Notes under the pieces: model-generated
Seen by the model: the letters and a program-made list of their open reading frames with translations, nothing else
The model's database searches: none
What the model was told of the DNA's origin: nothing
Shown: in pieces, positions 43,901 through 51,426 of the stretch
Layout: every line of letters begins with the position of its first letter
How positions within the stretch are numbered: position 1 is the stretch's first letter
NCBI RefSeq assembly: GCF_000723405.1
Contig: NZ_CCAE010000002.1
Location: forward strand, 237,970 to 301,969
Length of the DNA: 64,000 nt
DNA from: Hydrogenophaga intermedia
GTDB lineage: Bacteria > Pseudomonadota > Gammaproteobacteria > Burkholderiales > Burkholderiaceae_C
Direction of reading: 5' to 3'
Translations under genes and position numbers: made by a program

Positions 43901-44141
43901 CGCTGTTGACAGTGCCCAGGCGGGCTTGGCCGATGGCGGTGGCCAGGTCGATGCGTCCCTTCTCAAGAAGCCAGGAACGGGCGCGCTCGCGCAGCTCGGT
44001 GGCGGCCTTCACCGTAAAGGTTGTGGCCAGGATGGCGTGAGGGCGTGCCGCACCGGACTCGAGCGCTTGGGCGAGGGTCTCAGTCAGTTTGTAGGTCTTG
44101 CCGCTGCCAGCGCCTGCGCTGATGAACTCGATGTTGTTCAT
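40968..44141 (-). CDS. AddA-like UvrD helicase with RecB-type nuclease domain
   Basis: 1057 residues. Superfamily 1 motifs: I ISAGAGSGKTYKLTETLAQA at residue 8, Ia ILATTFTVKAATELRERA near 40, II LIMVDEFQDTSPLQL near 335, III WVGDPKQAIYGFRGTD near 365, V TVLTYHGAKGLEWPVVVL near 695 and VI RLLYVGLTRARDM near 775. The C-terminal RecB nuclease is complete: RGRIDLLVEAHDGWVLLDHKS (D ... DHK) and PQLESYGHAL (QxxxY). Shares ATGA with the AddB-like gene. RecBCD is the usual repair enzyme in this order, so this pair in a defence island is more likely a phage-DNA degrading machine than housekeeping repair. Confidence 0.87.
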   Translation of the reverse strand: MNNIEFISAGAGSGKTYKLTETLAQALESGAARPHAILATTFTVKAATELRERARSWLLEKGRIDLATAIGQARLGTVNSVCGQMLKRFCFELGLSPDQTVLGEGQSKRLLKATLAEAMDAAAQAELVGLTERFGIEQADWSKTVEAVVKAALDNDITPAALRAMGAQNADAMLANWPAPSTGPDPTAALSAALSKAHQEVAAFVEQRMAAGEQVPQNLSKGLDALQKLDRAFREARWCWPDWIGAAGIDAGAKVKNILEPVKAAAQAHESHPAFHAEVRRYLDLVFNLVADVLDAYEQAKKALGAVDFSDQEVLLLRALRTKPSVREALAAELDLIMVDEFQDTSPLQLALFVELAKLAKRSVWVGDPKQAIYGFRGTDASLIAGVLGAIKDWGGTIGKALDTSRRSVEGLVALTNGVFGSAFEPDLTPAQVQLQPLRKDIPDQAALLNWNFESSRNDLDYLGLGQAVRELLASGVKVEDKDTEQLRPIQAGDVGVLCRYNEQVGFAVTSLTRWGIPSASPRSGLLGTAEAIYVMACLRRLNDPTDTVATALVLTLAEGIPVETWLQDRLQHLATDGAKSHEWKTTGDNAHPLLARLEELRPILNALTPQEALRLAAAESQVARLVGQWSASPHESRNRLANVEALVEFGKTFEDECVAAKRPATVSGMLRWLDELASADDDNRATSADNSVTVLTYHGAKGLEWPVVVLTSLDATARSSLWGVRARTVGAFDPQQPLANRFVHCWLKTWGKRSQPQAALNAEASATGQAMQAEALAENKRLLYVGLTRARDMNVAVSFVRSRGPGRAWVGEIQGATELLFGDSGAVALPCGRQLSRLTKSWSKDDCADEPPAKAPETCHWFAPRPRMQGEPLWHRPSAASGGAFKVAETDTVGVRLSLAGKPDMASLGTALHLCIARAGVLGGVSAPEVERILKTWAVAHCVDKDAVCAQVAAFQAWIGARWPGCPVHVEVPVEADGPNGTRIRGRIDLLVEAHDGWVLLDHKSNPGGAARDEDLVAEHGPQLESYGHALLAATGKPVRQRWLYLPVAARAVRLA

Positions 44142-46762
44142 TGTTCCCAGCCTCCGAGCAAGACGAGGTGGTCGCCGTCGAAGCGGCTGTTGGGGCCTTT
44201 TACCGGAAGCGTTCCGTCGGGCCCCTTGAAGTCATCTGGCGGGTCTACCGGAACTACATCGATGACCCCGGCGTCCAGCTGTTGCTTACGCCAGTTCCAA
44301 GTCGCGCGTGCCTGGTCCAGCAGGGTGGCGACGGTTACCCCTTCTGGCGGCCGCCTGACCTGCGCCTTCGGGAAGATGTCTGCTGCTGTGATGTAGAGCG
44401 CACCGCTCTCCAAGATGAAGTAGCCGAGCGCGGTGGGTGCGGCCCCGTTCTTTTGCTCGACGAGGCTGGAGTAGAGCGCGAGTTGCAGGTGCTCGCCCGA
44501 GCGAAGCAGCCCAGCGTAGTAGTTGTCGCTCCGCCACTTCATGTCGAGGGCGACGGTTCGCTTGTCACCGAGCGTGACCAGCAGGTCAATCTTACCGACC
44601 AGCGGTACTGCACCCAGGGTTCCGGAGAACGCTACCTCGGTCTGAGCTTGAGTGGCCCCGGCCGACCGCAGATGGTCGAGCAGGCTGCATATGGCGCCCT
44701 CGCAGACCTTTCGGAAGTGCTGCTGGCTGACGCCCGCGCCCTGCATCAGCAGGACGGCGCCTTCTGTCTGCAGGAGCGATTCGGCCTCGGCGCGGAACCA
44801 TATGACAGCATCGGGGTTCGACCAAGTCAGTGCGGCGGCGTGCTCGAAGAGTTTCTCGAACACACGGTGCGCAAGGATGCCGAGCAGGCGGTTGTCCTCC
44901 TCCACGGTCAGGACCGAGGGGGGCTCCAGGCCCGCCACTCGCTTCAGCACGAAAAGGGCAGGGTCGTTGAAGAGTTCGTTGAGCGTGGTGAACGACTGCG
45001 CAGAGTCACCGAGCTGTACGGGCTGCGGGAGTTGGACGAGTCGAGGTGGCGTCGGCAAAGGCTGCGGTGCCAGTGCTGCGGCAGTGGACGCGATGAGAGT
45101 GGAACCTATCGCTGTATCAAGGTCGAAGGCGGTGTTCTCGATTGCGGGCAGCAGCTTCTTGAGCAGCAGACGAATCGGATGCACCTCGGCGCCAGGGGGC
45201 GGGCAGACGAGGACAAAGCGCTTGCGCGCTCCAAGCAGCGGGCGAAGCCACTGCGCGGCCAGCGAAACCAGCTCGCGTGCCGGGTCTCGCAGCTGGACAC
45301 CAAGCTGGGTCAGAGATTCCACTTCGGATTGCGACCAAGGAAGCGGCGACGGCAGGGTGGGGGTGGACGGCATCCACCAGACCACTTCGTCGGCGGCCTC
45401 GACACAGGCGGCTGGGGTGCTGGCAGAACGCATGCAGCCGACATGCGAAACCGCGGCAGGGTTAGTCGCCCCTGCAGGCGTGGCGTGCGCGACCAGCTGC
45501 TCGACTTGCCGAGGCAGCACCGTCGCCAGACCCTGGCTGGCGAATTCGGTCAGCGCGTCCTGGACGGCTGCGCACTGGCGATGCGCAGCCAGGAAACTCG
45601 GCACATCAGCGGACTCACCCGTGAGGCGCCGCCGCATCGCTTCTTTCAGTCGGTCAACCCGGGCGATGAGTGCGTCGACGGGCACTCCGTTGTTGCGCGT
45701 CCAGCGCTCGGATTCGAGCCAGAAGGCGATTTCTTCGGCGACTTCCTGGGCGTCCTCTCCCGTCGCGAGCTTGGCCTTGGCTGCAGTCCATGCCTCCCCG
45801 CCAATCCCGGGCTGTCTAGACACGGCGCGGGCGAGGGTGCTCCTCGCGCGGCGGCTGAACGGGCCGACCGGGTGGGTGAGGAAGTCCAGCAGCCGGTTGA
45901 TGTCGAGGGGCGTCCAGCACAGCTCGAGGGCAAGAGGCAGTGCCTGAAGGGCAGGACGGAGCTGGCTCGGGTGTTCGAACCCACAGTTGACCCCGCCAGT
46001 TGCGGACAGGGACACGTCGAGGCCATCTCCGGCGTCCTCGGCAAGGACCAGCCGGTCGCCCGGCTCGTACGAGTTATGGGCGCTCAGCCAGTGCGCGGCG
46101 GTTGTGGCCGCGAGGGCGTGCACCAACAGGATACTGCCGTCGGGCGGCGCGCCCAACTTGCCAGCCGGGTGGCCGGCCAGAACGGCCAGCGCCTGCTCCT
46201 GCACCGCGCGGAGATGCCCTGTGCCCTGTGGTTCGGGGAGACGGACCTCAACGGCAGGCAGGAGGTCGAGCACTTGCCGCCAAAGGAGAGGGAAGTCTTC
46301 GGGCGGGTCAACGAGGTGAACCGACTTGATGGGGCCAGGTCCGGACTCGCGAAGGGCCTGCAATACCAGGTGCAAACGCTCGGCCTCCCCGGGCGGCAGC
46401 TTGCCGGCGGCGGCCGTCTCGATGGCGGAAAGCTCCTGAATCCGCGCTGGATGCGTTGGCTTCGCACTGCCGTCCCAGCCGCCGAGGCGCCACTCGTCTC
46501 GCCAGGCCAGGAGGCGTGCGGCGGTACCGATGCTGTCTGCCTGCAGAGACTCGCTGTAGAAGCGGGAGCCATTGTCGTGGGCGCGAAGGAGGCCGGAGTA
46601 GACCGCTACTCGCTTCGCGAACGAGGCCTCGGGTGCCGACAAGGCAAGGTAGGTTTCCAGCAGGGAGAGGAAGCCCAGCCGACCGACAAGAGGGCTGTTG
46701 AAGAAGTTCGTCGGTGACGGGCCCTGGCGGGCGTCCAGGAACAGGCCGAAGGTGACGTGCAT
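44138..46762 (-). CDS. AddB-like protein with PD-(D/E)xK nuclease
   Basis: 874 residues. ATG 46762 is preceded by AGGGGAGT and begins MHVTFGLFLDARQGPSPTNF, the way AddB-like proteins start; an ATG 12 codons earlier lacks a ribosome site. The long middle resembles an inactivated helicase without a clear Walker A. The C-terminal nuclease shows PLVGKIDLLVTLGD, KRTVALDMKWRSDNYY and HLQLALYSSLV (D ... DxK, QxxxY). The cysteine set that binds the Fe-S cluster in Bacillus AddB is not evident. Overlaps the AddA-like gene by four bases and should form a complex with it. Confidence 0.8.
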   Translation of the reverse strand: MHVTFGLFLDARQGPSPTNFFNSPLVGRLGFLSLLETYLALSAPEASFAKRVAVYSGLLRAHDNGSRFYSESLQADSIGTAARLLAWRDEWRLGGWDGSAKPTHPARIQELSAIETAAAGKLPPGEAERLHLVLQALRESGPGPIKSVHLVDPPEDFPLLWRQVLDLLPAVEVRLPEPQGTGHLRAVQEQALAVLAGHPAGKLGAPPDGSILLVHALAATTAAHWLSAHNSYEPGDRLVLAEDAGDGLDVSLSATGGVNCGFEHPSQLRPALQALPLALELCWTPLDINRLLDFLTHPVGPFSRRARSTLARAVSRQPGIGGEAWTAAKAKLATGEDAQEVAEEIAFWLESERWTRNNGVPVDALIARVDRLKEAMRRRLTGESADVPSFLAAHRQCAAVQDALTEFASQGLATVLPRQVEQLVAHATPAGATNPAAVSHVGCMRSASTPAACVEAADEVVWWMPSTPTLPSPLPWSQSEVESLTQLGVQLRDPARELVSLAAQWLRPLLGARKRFVLVCPPPGAEVHPIRLLLKKLLPAIENTAFDLDTAIGSTLIASTAAALAPQPLPTPPRLVQLPQPVQLGDSAQSFTTLNELFNDPALFVLKRVAGLEPPSVLTVEEDNRLLGILAHRVFEKLFEHAAALTWSNPDAVIWFRAEAESLLQTEGAVLLMQGAGVSQQHFRKVCEGAICSLLDHLRSAGATQAQTEVAFSGTLGAVPLVGKIDLLVTLGDKRTVALDMKWRSDNYYAGLLRSGEHLQLALYSSLVEQKNGAAPTALGYFILESGALYITAADIFPKAQVRRPPEGVTVATLLDQARATWNWRKQQLDAGVIDVVPVDPPDDFKGPDGTLPVKGPNSRFDGDHLVLLGGWEQ

Positions 46763-46940
46763 GCTGAAGTTGACTCCCCTGAAGGCAAACGAGTGCAAGC
46801 GTTCAATTGCTTCTTGGCCACCTGCTCGAATTCGACAAGGGTAGCGTCAGCTTTCGCCACAACCCAGAACGGCATAGAAAAACAGGAGCTTGAGCCTCAT
46901 CAATTTCGGGGACGACTCGTCCGGCGTCGTCAGCTTTTCG

Positions 46941-47303
46941 CTACCGGCCAATCAGCGGGAGCGACTTTGCCGTCAACGAATCCAGAAAGAGATGAATCAG
47001 GTAGGCTGGAATTGCCACTTGGCCGAGCGCCTTCAGGAAGTCGCCGCTTGCGGATTCGGGCTGCCACTTGTCGAGCTCCTTGAATGCAAGGCAGAGGAGG
47101 CCGGCGAACGCGACGCTGTGGAAGAACTGGCGGTGGTTCGGCGACGTTGCCGGCTCCAGGATGTCCGGCAACTTGGTCAGGAAGGCGGCAGCTGTGCCTG
47201 CCAGCAGTGGCTGGGCCGTTTGGAGGCCAGCCTGGCGCTCTTGCTCGGCAATGAACACGCCGGTGGCGAAGCCGGCAACAAGCTGGTGGGCCGGCCCGTT
47301 CAC
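46941..47303 (-). CDS. Small membrane metal-dependent hydrolase-like protein (YdjM-related)
   Basis: 120 residues, GTG start at 47303 sharing GTGA with the stop of the preceding small gene. HQLVAGFATGVFIA at the start, KLPDILEPATSPNHRQFFHS in the middle and AYLIHLFLDSLTAKSLPLIG at the end give the His/Asp pattern of YdjM-type membrane hydrolases (DxLEP, NHRxxxHS, HxxxD). Three or four hydrophobic segments. In Escherichia coli ydjM is SOS-induced and of unknown role. Position between two small genes and addB-like suggests it belongs to the same system. Confidence 0.75.
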   Translation of the reverse strand: MNGPAHQLVAGFATGVFIAEQERQAGLQTAQPLLAGTAAAFLTKLPDILEPATSPNHRQFFHSVAFAGLLCLAFKELDKWQPESASGDFLKALGQVAIPAYLIHLFLDSLTAKSLPLIGR

Positions 47304-47479
47304 TTCTTGTGCTCCTTGCGCACGCCTTTGAACGGCTCACCATCCTTCTTCTGGTCCATGAACTGGCCGTTGCCGGCGTCGCGCTTGGTCCAGGTCTGGG
47401 TGGTCGGGTTGAAGGCTTGGGAGCGGTCGCGGACGGCACCGCGGCGGGCGTTGTCACCGATGGGGGCGTTCTTGGCCAT
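47300..47479 (-). CDS. 59-residue conserved hypothetical protein of the WYL/AddAB-like locus
   Basis: Reads MAKNAPIGDNARRGAVRDRS, then QAFNPTTQTWTKRDAGNGQF and MDQKKDGEPFKGVRKEHKK. A ribosome site AAAGGAA lies before ATG 47479. I have the impression of a widespread small protein family with the KNAPxGDNxRxGAV start and FKGVRKE end that turns up near mobile or defence genes; no function is known to me. Highly charged and probably disordered or nucleic-acid binding. Coupled by GTGA to the membrane protein gene. Confidence 0.75.
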   Translation of the reverse strand: MAKNAPIGDNARRGAVRDRSQAFNPTTQTWTKRDAGNGQFMDQKKDGEPFKGVRKEHKK

Positions 47480-47497
47480 GTTCAGGTTCCTTTCGCT

Positions 47498-47776
47498 TCA
47501 GGCGTCGATGGTGTGAGTCCAGCCGGGGAGGCCGTTCCGCGAGAGGTAGTCCACCAGCGGAGGACTGCCGAAGAACTGCGTGCGTCCGCCGGAGGAGAAC
47601 ACCAGGGCGGACTGCTCGACCCGCAGGTTCGAGGCGCGTGCCTGGGCGGTCAGCTGGGCAAGCAGGCGGGCGTTGTCGCTTTGCGAGCCGGACGCTGAGC
47701 GGGCGTCGAAGACCGCAAAGTTGACCCAGCCGCCGCTGGCGGCGCGCTCGCGCAGGTGGGCAAGATTGATTCGCAT
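47498..47776 (-). CDS. 92-residue hypothetical protein of the WYL/AddAB-like locus
   Basis: ATG 47776 has a strong AAGGAGT ribosome site, which fixes the start (MRINLAHLRERAASGGWVNF). The sequence alternates helices and strands: FAVFDARSASG, NARLLAQLTAQARASNLRVE, SALVFSSGGRTQFFGSPPLV, ending LPGWTHTIDA. I do not recognise a family. It lies 72 bases after the WYL gene and 18 bases before the 59-residue gene, all in one direction. Confidence 0.7.
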   Translation of the reverse strand: MRINLAHLRERAASGGWVNFAVFDARSASGSQSDNARLLAQLTAQARASNLRVEQSALVFSSGGRTQFFGSPPLVDYLSRNGLPGWTHTIDA

Positions 47777-47848
47777 CGTGCACTCCTTGCTTGGACCTAA
47801 CCCAAGCATGGAAGGCATTCTTGCGAGGGCACTAGCTCAAAGAATGAC

Positions 47849-48841
47849 CTACTGAACTGCGGTTGGGCGATTTTTTGATGCTGCGGCGCACAAGGCCGTG
47901 TGCAGCCGCTCCCGCAGCTCGAGTGGGCCGAGCACTTCAACCTCCGGGCTGTGGCGCAGCAGGTCCATGACCAGCTCTTGGTCGTTGGAGTAGGGCACTT
48001 CCAGGACGTAGCTGCCGTCGTCGAGTCGCTCGCTGGTCTGGTTGTGGTGCCAGGTCTCCTTTTCGACCCACTGCGCACGTTCCGGCGTGAACTTCAGGCG
48101 TGCACGGTGCTTGGCGGCGCCGGCGAAGATGCCGTAGCCGCTGCGGAAGTGCTCCTGCATCTCTTGCTGGCCGACCTCGAGCGCGTGCTCGGCCAGAACC
48201 TGCACGGATTTGATTGATTCCAGCGCGAAGGAGCGCAACGCATTCTTCTCATGGCACCAGGCATCGAGAATCCAGTTCTCGCGGTAGTGGACGAGCTGCT
48301 GGGGAGAAATTTCCCGGTCCGACGACTCTTTACGGTCGCGGTTCCAGTACTGCAGGCGAAGGCGCTTGCCTGACAAAAGCGCTCCAGCAATCGTCTGAAA
48401 GTGCTTAGGCTCGACTTTTCGCGGCGCGAAGTGAATCAGTCGGAGCTTGCGCTCGATGGGTCGGGCGGACTTGGTACCTTCCGCGAGCATGCTGCGAAGA
48501 CGCGTCTTCAGGGGGCCAACGTGCTCTTCGAGGAGGCCGGGCTGGACGCCCTCAACCAAGTGGAGCATGGTGAGCAGCGCGAACACTTCTGATGAGTCGA
48601 ACCAAACGCCAGGCAGCTCGAACCGGCCGCCCTCGGCAAGGTCGTCCCGGATGACCCAGCCGCGCTTCTTGCGGTCCCATTCCAGGGGGCATCCCAAGCG
48701 GTCACGGAGGAAATCCAGGTCGCGCTTTACCGATGCCTGAGAGACCTCCAGTTCATTCATCAGGAAGGCCATCGGCGCAGCCCGACGCTTTCGGATGATG
48801 CGCACGATTTTGGTGATGCGCTCGATGCTGACCTTGGACAT
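47849..48841 (-). CDS. WYL domain transcriptional regulator
   Basis: 330 residues from ATG 48841 (MSKVSIERITKIVRIIRKRR), with AGGGGAG six bases before it. Winged helix in residues 1-75 (FLMNELEVSQASVKRDLDFL is the recognition region), then a WYL domain at about 135-215: GKRLRLQYWNRDRKESSDRE, ISPQQLVHYRENWILDAWCH, and RSFALESIKSVQVL, followed by a WCX-like C-terminal extension. WYL regulators often repress defence systems and sense nucleic acid or nucleotide ligands. First gene of the leftward seven-gene locus, hence its likely regulator. Confidence 0.9.
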   Translation of the reverse strand: MSKVSIERITKIVRIIRKRRAAPMAFLMNELEVSQASVKRDLDFLRDRLGCPLEWDRKKRGWVIRDDLAEGGRFELPGVWFDSSEVFALLTMLHLVEGVQPGLLEEHVGPLKTRLRSMLAEGTKSARPIERKLRLIHFAPRKVEPKHFQTIAGALLSGKRLRLQYWNRDRKESSDREISPQQLVHYRENWILDAWCHEKNALRSFALESIKSVQVLAEHALEVGQQEMQEHFRSGYGIFAGAAKHRARLKFTPERAQWVEKETWHHNQTSERLDDGSYVLEVPYSNDQELVMDLLRHSPEVEVLGPLELRERLHTALCAAASKNRPTAVQ

Positions 48842-49343
48842 GCGATGCTCCCCTTTTTTTTTGAGCCGCCTCGTTAGGGCTGGCTCTCGTTCAGTGGATA
48901 TACCAAGCGCGGTGACTAATTCGGTCGAGAGAGCCGGGATGCCTCCACCGTCGAACACTTTGGCAGGCCGCCGAAACGCGGTAGCACCAATTGTCAATCC
49001 GAAGCTCTGTGTCCATCACAGGCTTTCAGCGCTAGTCACGTCGACGCTCTCTGCTTTCATTTGCTCTGGGTCGATGTAGACCGCAACTCCCATCTCCAGT
49101 CTGACCTATGCCATTGCCACGTTCGCCTCGGGCCAGTGAATGTTTGACGTCGCGTCGCCCCCACGTGGGCGCTTGGCGCCCCATGGAGGCGATGGATAGA
49201 CTTCCGCAATCGGCCGAGGCTGTGTGGGACCCAAATCCAGCAGAACAGGCCCGGGCAACGACCCAGGAGGTTGCCATTCTCTGAAGCTCCGCCCAAGCCT
49301 CCTAACGCGTTGGCTAACCGCGTGACGCGAGACAATACTGCCG
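48842..49343. other. Intergenic stretch upstream of the WYL locus
   Basis: 502 bases between the divergent WYL and slyX genes. It holds the WYL ribosome site next to a run of eight A residues (minus strand, about 48853-48860). I see no gene: frames here lack family resemblance. Promoters of both neighbours must lie within. Confidence 0.5.
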
Positions 49344-49562
49344 ATGGAACCCACCGACGCCGATGCCCGCCTCACCGATCTCGAGATCAAGGCGAGCTTC
49401 GCCGAAGACCTGCTGGACACGCTCAACGAGATCGTCGCGCGCCAGCAGGCCCAGATCAACCGCCTTACCGCTGAGCTCTCCACGCTGCGCAACCAGATGC
49501 CCACGGCTGACGGCGCCCCCGTCTTTCGCAGTCTGCGCGACGAACTGCCGCCGCACTACTGA
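49344..49562 (+). CDS. slyX: SlyX family protein
   Basis: 72 residues starting MEPTDADARLTDLEIKASFA. A single amphipathic coiled coil (EDLLDTLNEIVARQQAQINR, LTAELSTLRNQMP) followed by the family's DELPPHY end. SlyX is a small conserved protein of unknown function, first named for its place next to slyD in enterics. It is a normal core gene of this order and so argues that chromosomal sequence resumes right of the defence island. Confidence 0.9.
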   Translation: MEPTDADARLTDLEIKASFAEDLLDTLNEIVARQQAQINRLTAELSTLRNQMPTADGAPVFRSLRDELPPHY

Positions 49563-49822
49563 GCAAGCCAGGAGCCCGCAAATACGGTCTTGTAGGCGAT
49601 CCGTGGGCGCTCTAGGCCGTTCAAGTTAGTCGCCGTTGCACACGCTGAACGACCGCTTGATGTCAGAGTTCGGTCGCTGCTGAAGCAGCCGCCTCTGACG
49701 GCTCTCGCTGCACGGCTGCCGCTCGAGAAGCATGCCGTGGGGCGAGGCAATATGACGCCTGCGCTGAGGTTGACCTGCCCCCTGTAGACGTACCAATCAG
49801 AAGTGGAAGTCCGGGGCGAAGG

Positions 49823-50668
49823 TTAATCGATGGTGTTGGGGGTTGATGGGAGTTGAGCTGCATCGCCAGCGCGCTGGCGATGCAGCTCGGCGAAGCGAGC
49901 CGGTGGCATGCGCCCCAGGCTGCTGTGTGGCCTGACCTCGTTGTAGTCCGTGCGCCATGCGGCTGCGGCCACCCTGGCCTGGTGCAAGGTCTGGAACCAG
50001 CACTCGTTCAGATGCTCGTCGCGGAACTTGCCATTGAAGCTCTCGATGTAGCCGTTCTGCATGGGTCGCCCAGGCTGGATGAGGATGTGGCGGATGCCGT
50101 GTGCCTGCGCCCAGGCCATGAACGCCCGGCTGGTGAACTCCGGCCCGTTGTCGGTGCGAACCACCTGGGGATACCCGCGAAACAGCGCAGCGCGGTCCAG
50201 CACGCGCGTGACGTACTCACCCGAGATGCCGAAGTCCACCACGATGTCCACGCTCTCGTGGCTGAAGTCATCGGCCACCGTGAGGTACTTCAGTCGCCGC
50301 CCGCCCGAGAGGCTGTCGCTCACAAAGTCCATGCTCCACACTTCGTTGACCGTGCGCGCCAGTTGCAGCGGCATGCGCTCGTTGACGGGTCGCTTGCTCT
50401 TCTTGCGCCGGCGCACGGCCAGGTTGGCTTGCCGGTACAGGCGGTACACGCGCTTGTGATTGACGCCAGGAAACTGCGGGCGCAGCAGGTCATGGATGCG
50501 CCGATAGCCAAAGCGCCGACGCACGTGTGCGATCTCCACGATCTTCTCGTGCAGATCCAGCGTGGCCTGGTCGGGCTGTGGTGGATGGCGGTAGCTGTCG
50601 CGGGAGAGCCCCACAAGCCGGCACGCACGGCGTTCGGACAAATGGTGCTCGCTCACCATCCGCGTCAC
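49823..50668 (-). CDS. IS3-family transposase OrfB (DDE integrase core)
   Basis: 281 residues if started at 50668. HTH_21-like start (HLSERRACRLVGLSRDSYRH), then the rve catalytic domain: Asp in NEVWSMDFVSDSLSGG, Asp in VRTDNGPEFTSRAF and Glu in NGYIESFNGKFRDEHLN, forming the DDE triad. The frame stays open upstream past the orfA stop (GKALAPQARREAVTRM), so OrfAB is probably made by -1 frameshifting at the GGGGGTAAAG run near 50700. Confidence 0.95.
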   Translation of the reverse strand: MTRMVSEHHLSERRACRLVGLSRDSYRHPPQPDQATLDLHEKIVEIAHVRRRFGYRRIHDLLRPQFPGVNHKRVYRLYRQANLAVRRRKKSKRPVNERMPLQLARTVNEVWSMDFVSDSLSGGRRLKYLTVADDFSHESVDIVVDFGISGEYVTRVLDRAALFRGYPQVVRTDNGPEFTSRAFMAWAQAHGIRHILIQPGRPMQNGYIESFNGKFRDEHLNECWFQTLHQARVAAAAWRTDYNEVRPHSSLGRMPPARFAELHRQRAGDAAQLPSTPNTID

Positions 50669-50691
50669 CGCCTCGCGCCGGGCCTGTGGGG

Positions 50692-50967
50692 CTAGCGCTT
50701 TACCCCCAGAACGCTCTTGAGCGCGTGCATGTCCAGGTGCGCTTCTGCCAGCAGCCGCTTGAGCTTGGCGTTCTCGGACTCGAGCTCGCGCAGGCGCTGG
50801 GCTTCAGAGACCTGCATGCCGCCGAACTTGGCGCGCCACTTGTAGAAGGTGGCATCGCTGAAGCCACCGTTGCGGCACAGCTCCTTGATCGGCATGCCGG
50901 CCTCGGCCTGCCGCAGGAACCCGATGATCTGTTCCTCGCTGAATCTGCTCTTCTTCATGTCCGTCAT
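50692..50967 (-). CDS. IS3-family transposase OrfA
   Basis: 91 residues (MTDMKKSRFSEEQIIGFLRQ). Helix-turn-helix of the transposase_8 type, KELCRNGGFSDATFYKWRAK, followed by a leucine-zipper coil LRELESENAKLKRLLAEAHL. Binds the terminal repeats and combines with OrfB through frameshifting to give the active transposase. Ends at TAG 50692. Confidence 0.95.
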   Translation of the reverse strand: MTDMKKSRFSEEQIIGFLRQAEAGMPIKELCRNGGFSDATFYKWRAKFGGMQVSEAQRLRELESENAKLKRLLAEAHLDMHALKSVLGVKR

Positions 50968-51196
50968 TCTCCTGGTGGTTGACGGACTTCACGAACTTCA
51001 GACTGGTACGGCTGGTGGGGGCAGGTCAAGGTCAGCGATCCAGTGCATCTACGCCGTTATGTGTATCGGCGAAACCACAGCTCAGAGAGATGTCTGCTCT
51101 CAAGCAGGGCCGAGAGAGCTGCTGGCGGTATCTCTGAGATCCAAAAGGACATTGCAGCAGGCTGAAATCCCGCGCCCCGCCTCGCGTTCAGCCAAC

Positions 51197-51221
51197 AAAA
51201 AAGCCCCTGCACTGCAGGGGC
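51197..51221 (-). terminator. Rho-independent terminator of tRNA-Ser
   Basis: Minus-strand hairpin GCCCCTG-CAGTG-CAGGGGC followed by six T residues, 12 bases downstream of the tRNA CCA end. A near-identical copy sits at 11781-11805. Confidence 0.9.
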
Positions 51222-51232
51222 CTCAGACTCGC

Positions 51233-51324
51233 TGGCGGAGAGAGAGGGATTCGAACCCTCGGTACAGGAGAACCTGTACGCCGGATTTCGAATCCGGTGC
51301 ATTCGACCACTCTGCCATCTCTCC
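51233..51324 (-). tRNA. tRNA-Ser(CGA)
   Basis: 92 bases including encoded CCA. Acceptor stem GGAGAGA/TCTCTCC with discriminator G; anticodon stem CCGGA/TCCGG closing loop TTCGAAA, anticodon CGA; a long variable arm (GTACAGG/CCTGTAC) as in all class II serine tRNAs; and T-arm GAGGGTTCGAATCCCTC. Its 3' end faces the accessory region, and its 3' flank is duplicated 39.4 kb to the left. Confidence 0.97.
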
Positions 51325-51426
51325 GTGTCGAAGCCCGCGATTCTAGCAGGCGGCAAACCCGGGGAAGCCCGCGCCACCGCCGGCTGGGCGGCCGGTGCAC
51401 AATCGCGCGACCCCAACGCCGCCGCC

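Larger units (their letters stand above)
49771..51028 (-). mobile_element. Complete IS3-family element (IS407-like), 1258 bp
   Basis: Ends are inverted repeats beginning TGACCTGCCCCC (49771) and ending GGGGGCAGGTCA (51028); homology continues imperfectly inward with GTACCARTCWGAAGT. AGGT flanks both ends (49767-49770 and 51029-51032), a 4-bp target duplication as expected for the IS407 group. It carries orfA and orfB in two frames. Both genes and both ends are intact, so the element may be active and insertion looks recent. Confidence 0.93.

Noticed and set aside
44141..46717. 858-codon plus-strand frame
   Set aside because: Exactly antisense to the AddB-like gene, which has clear nuclease motifs, a ribosome site and coupling to its partner; the plus-strand frame has none.
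11834..51232. Tyrosine or serine integrase expected for a tRNA-integrated island
   Set aside because: I looked for one near both ends and through the interval and found none; the IS3 transposase is unrelated to integration at the tRNA.
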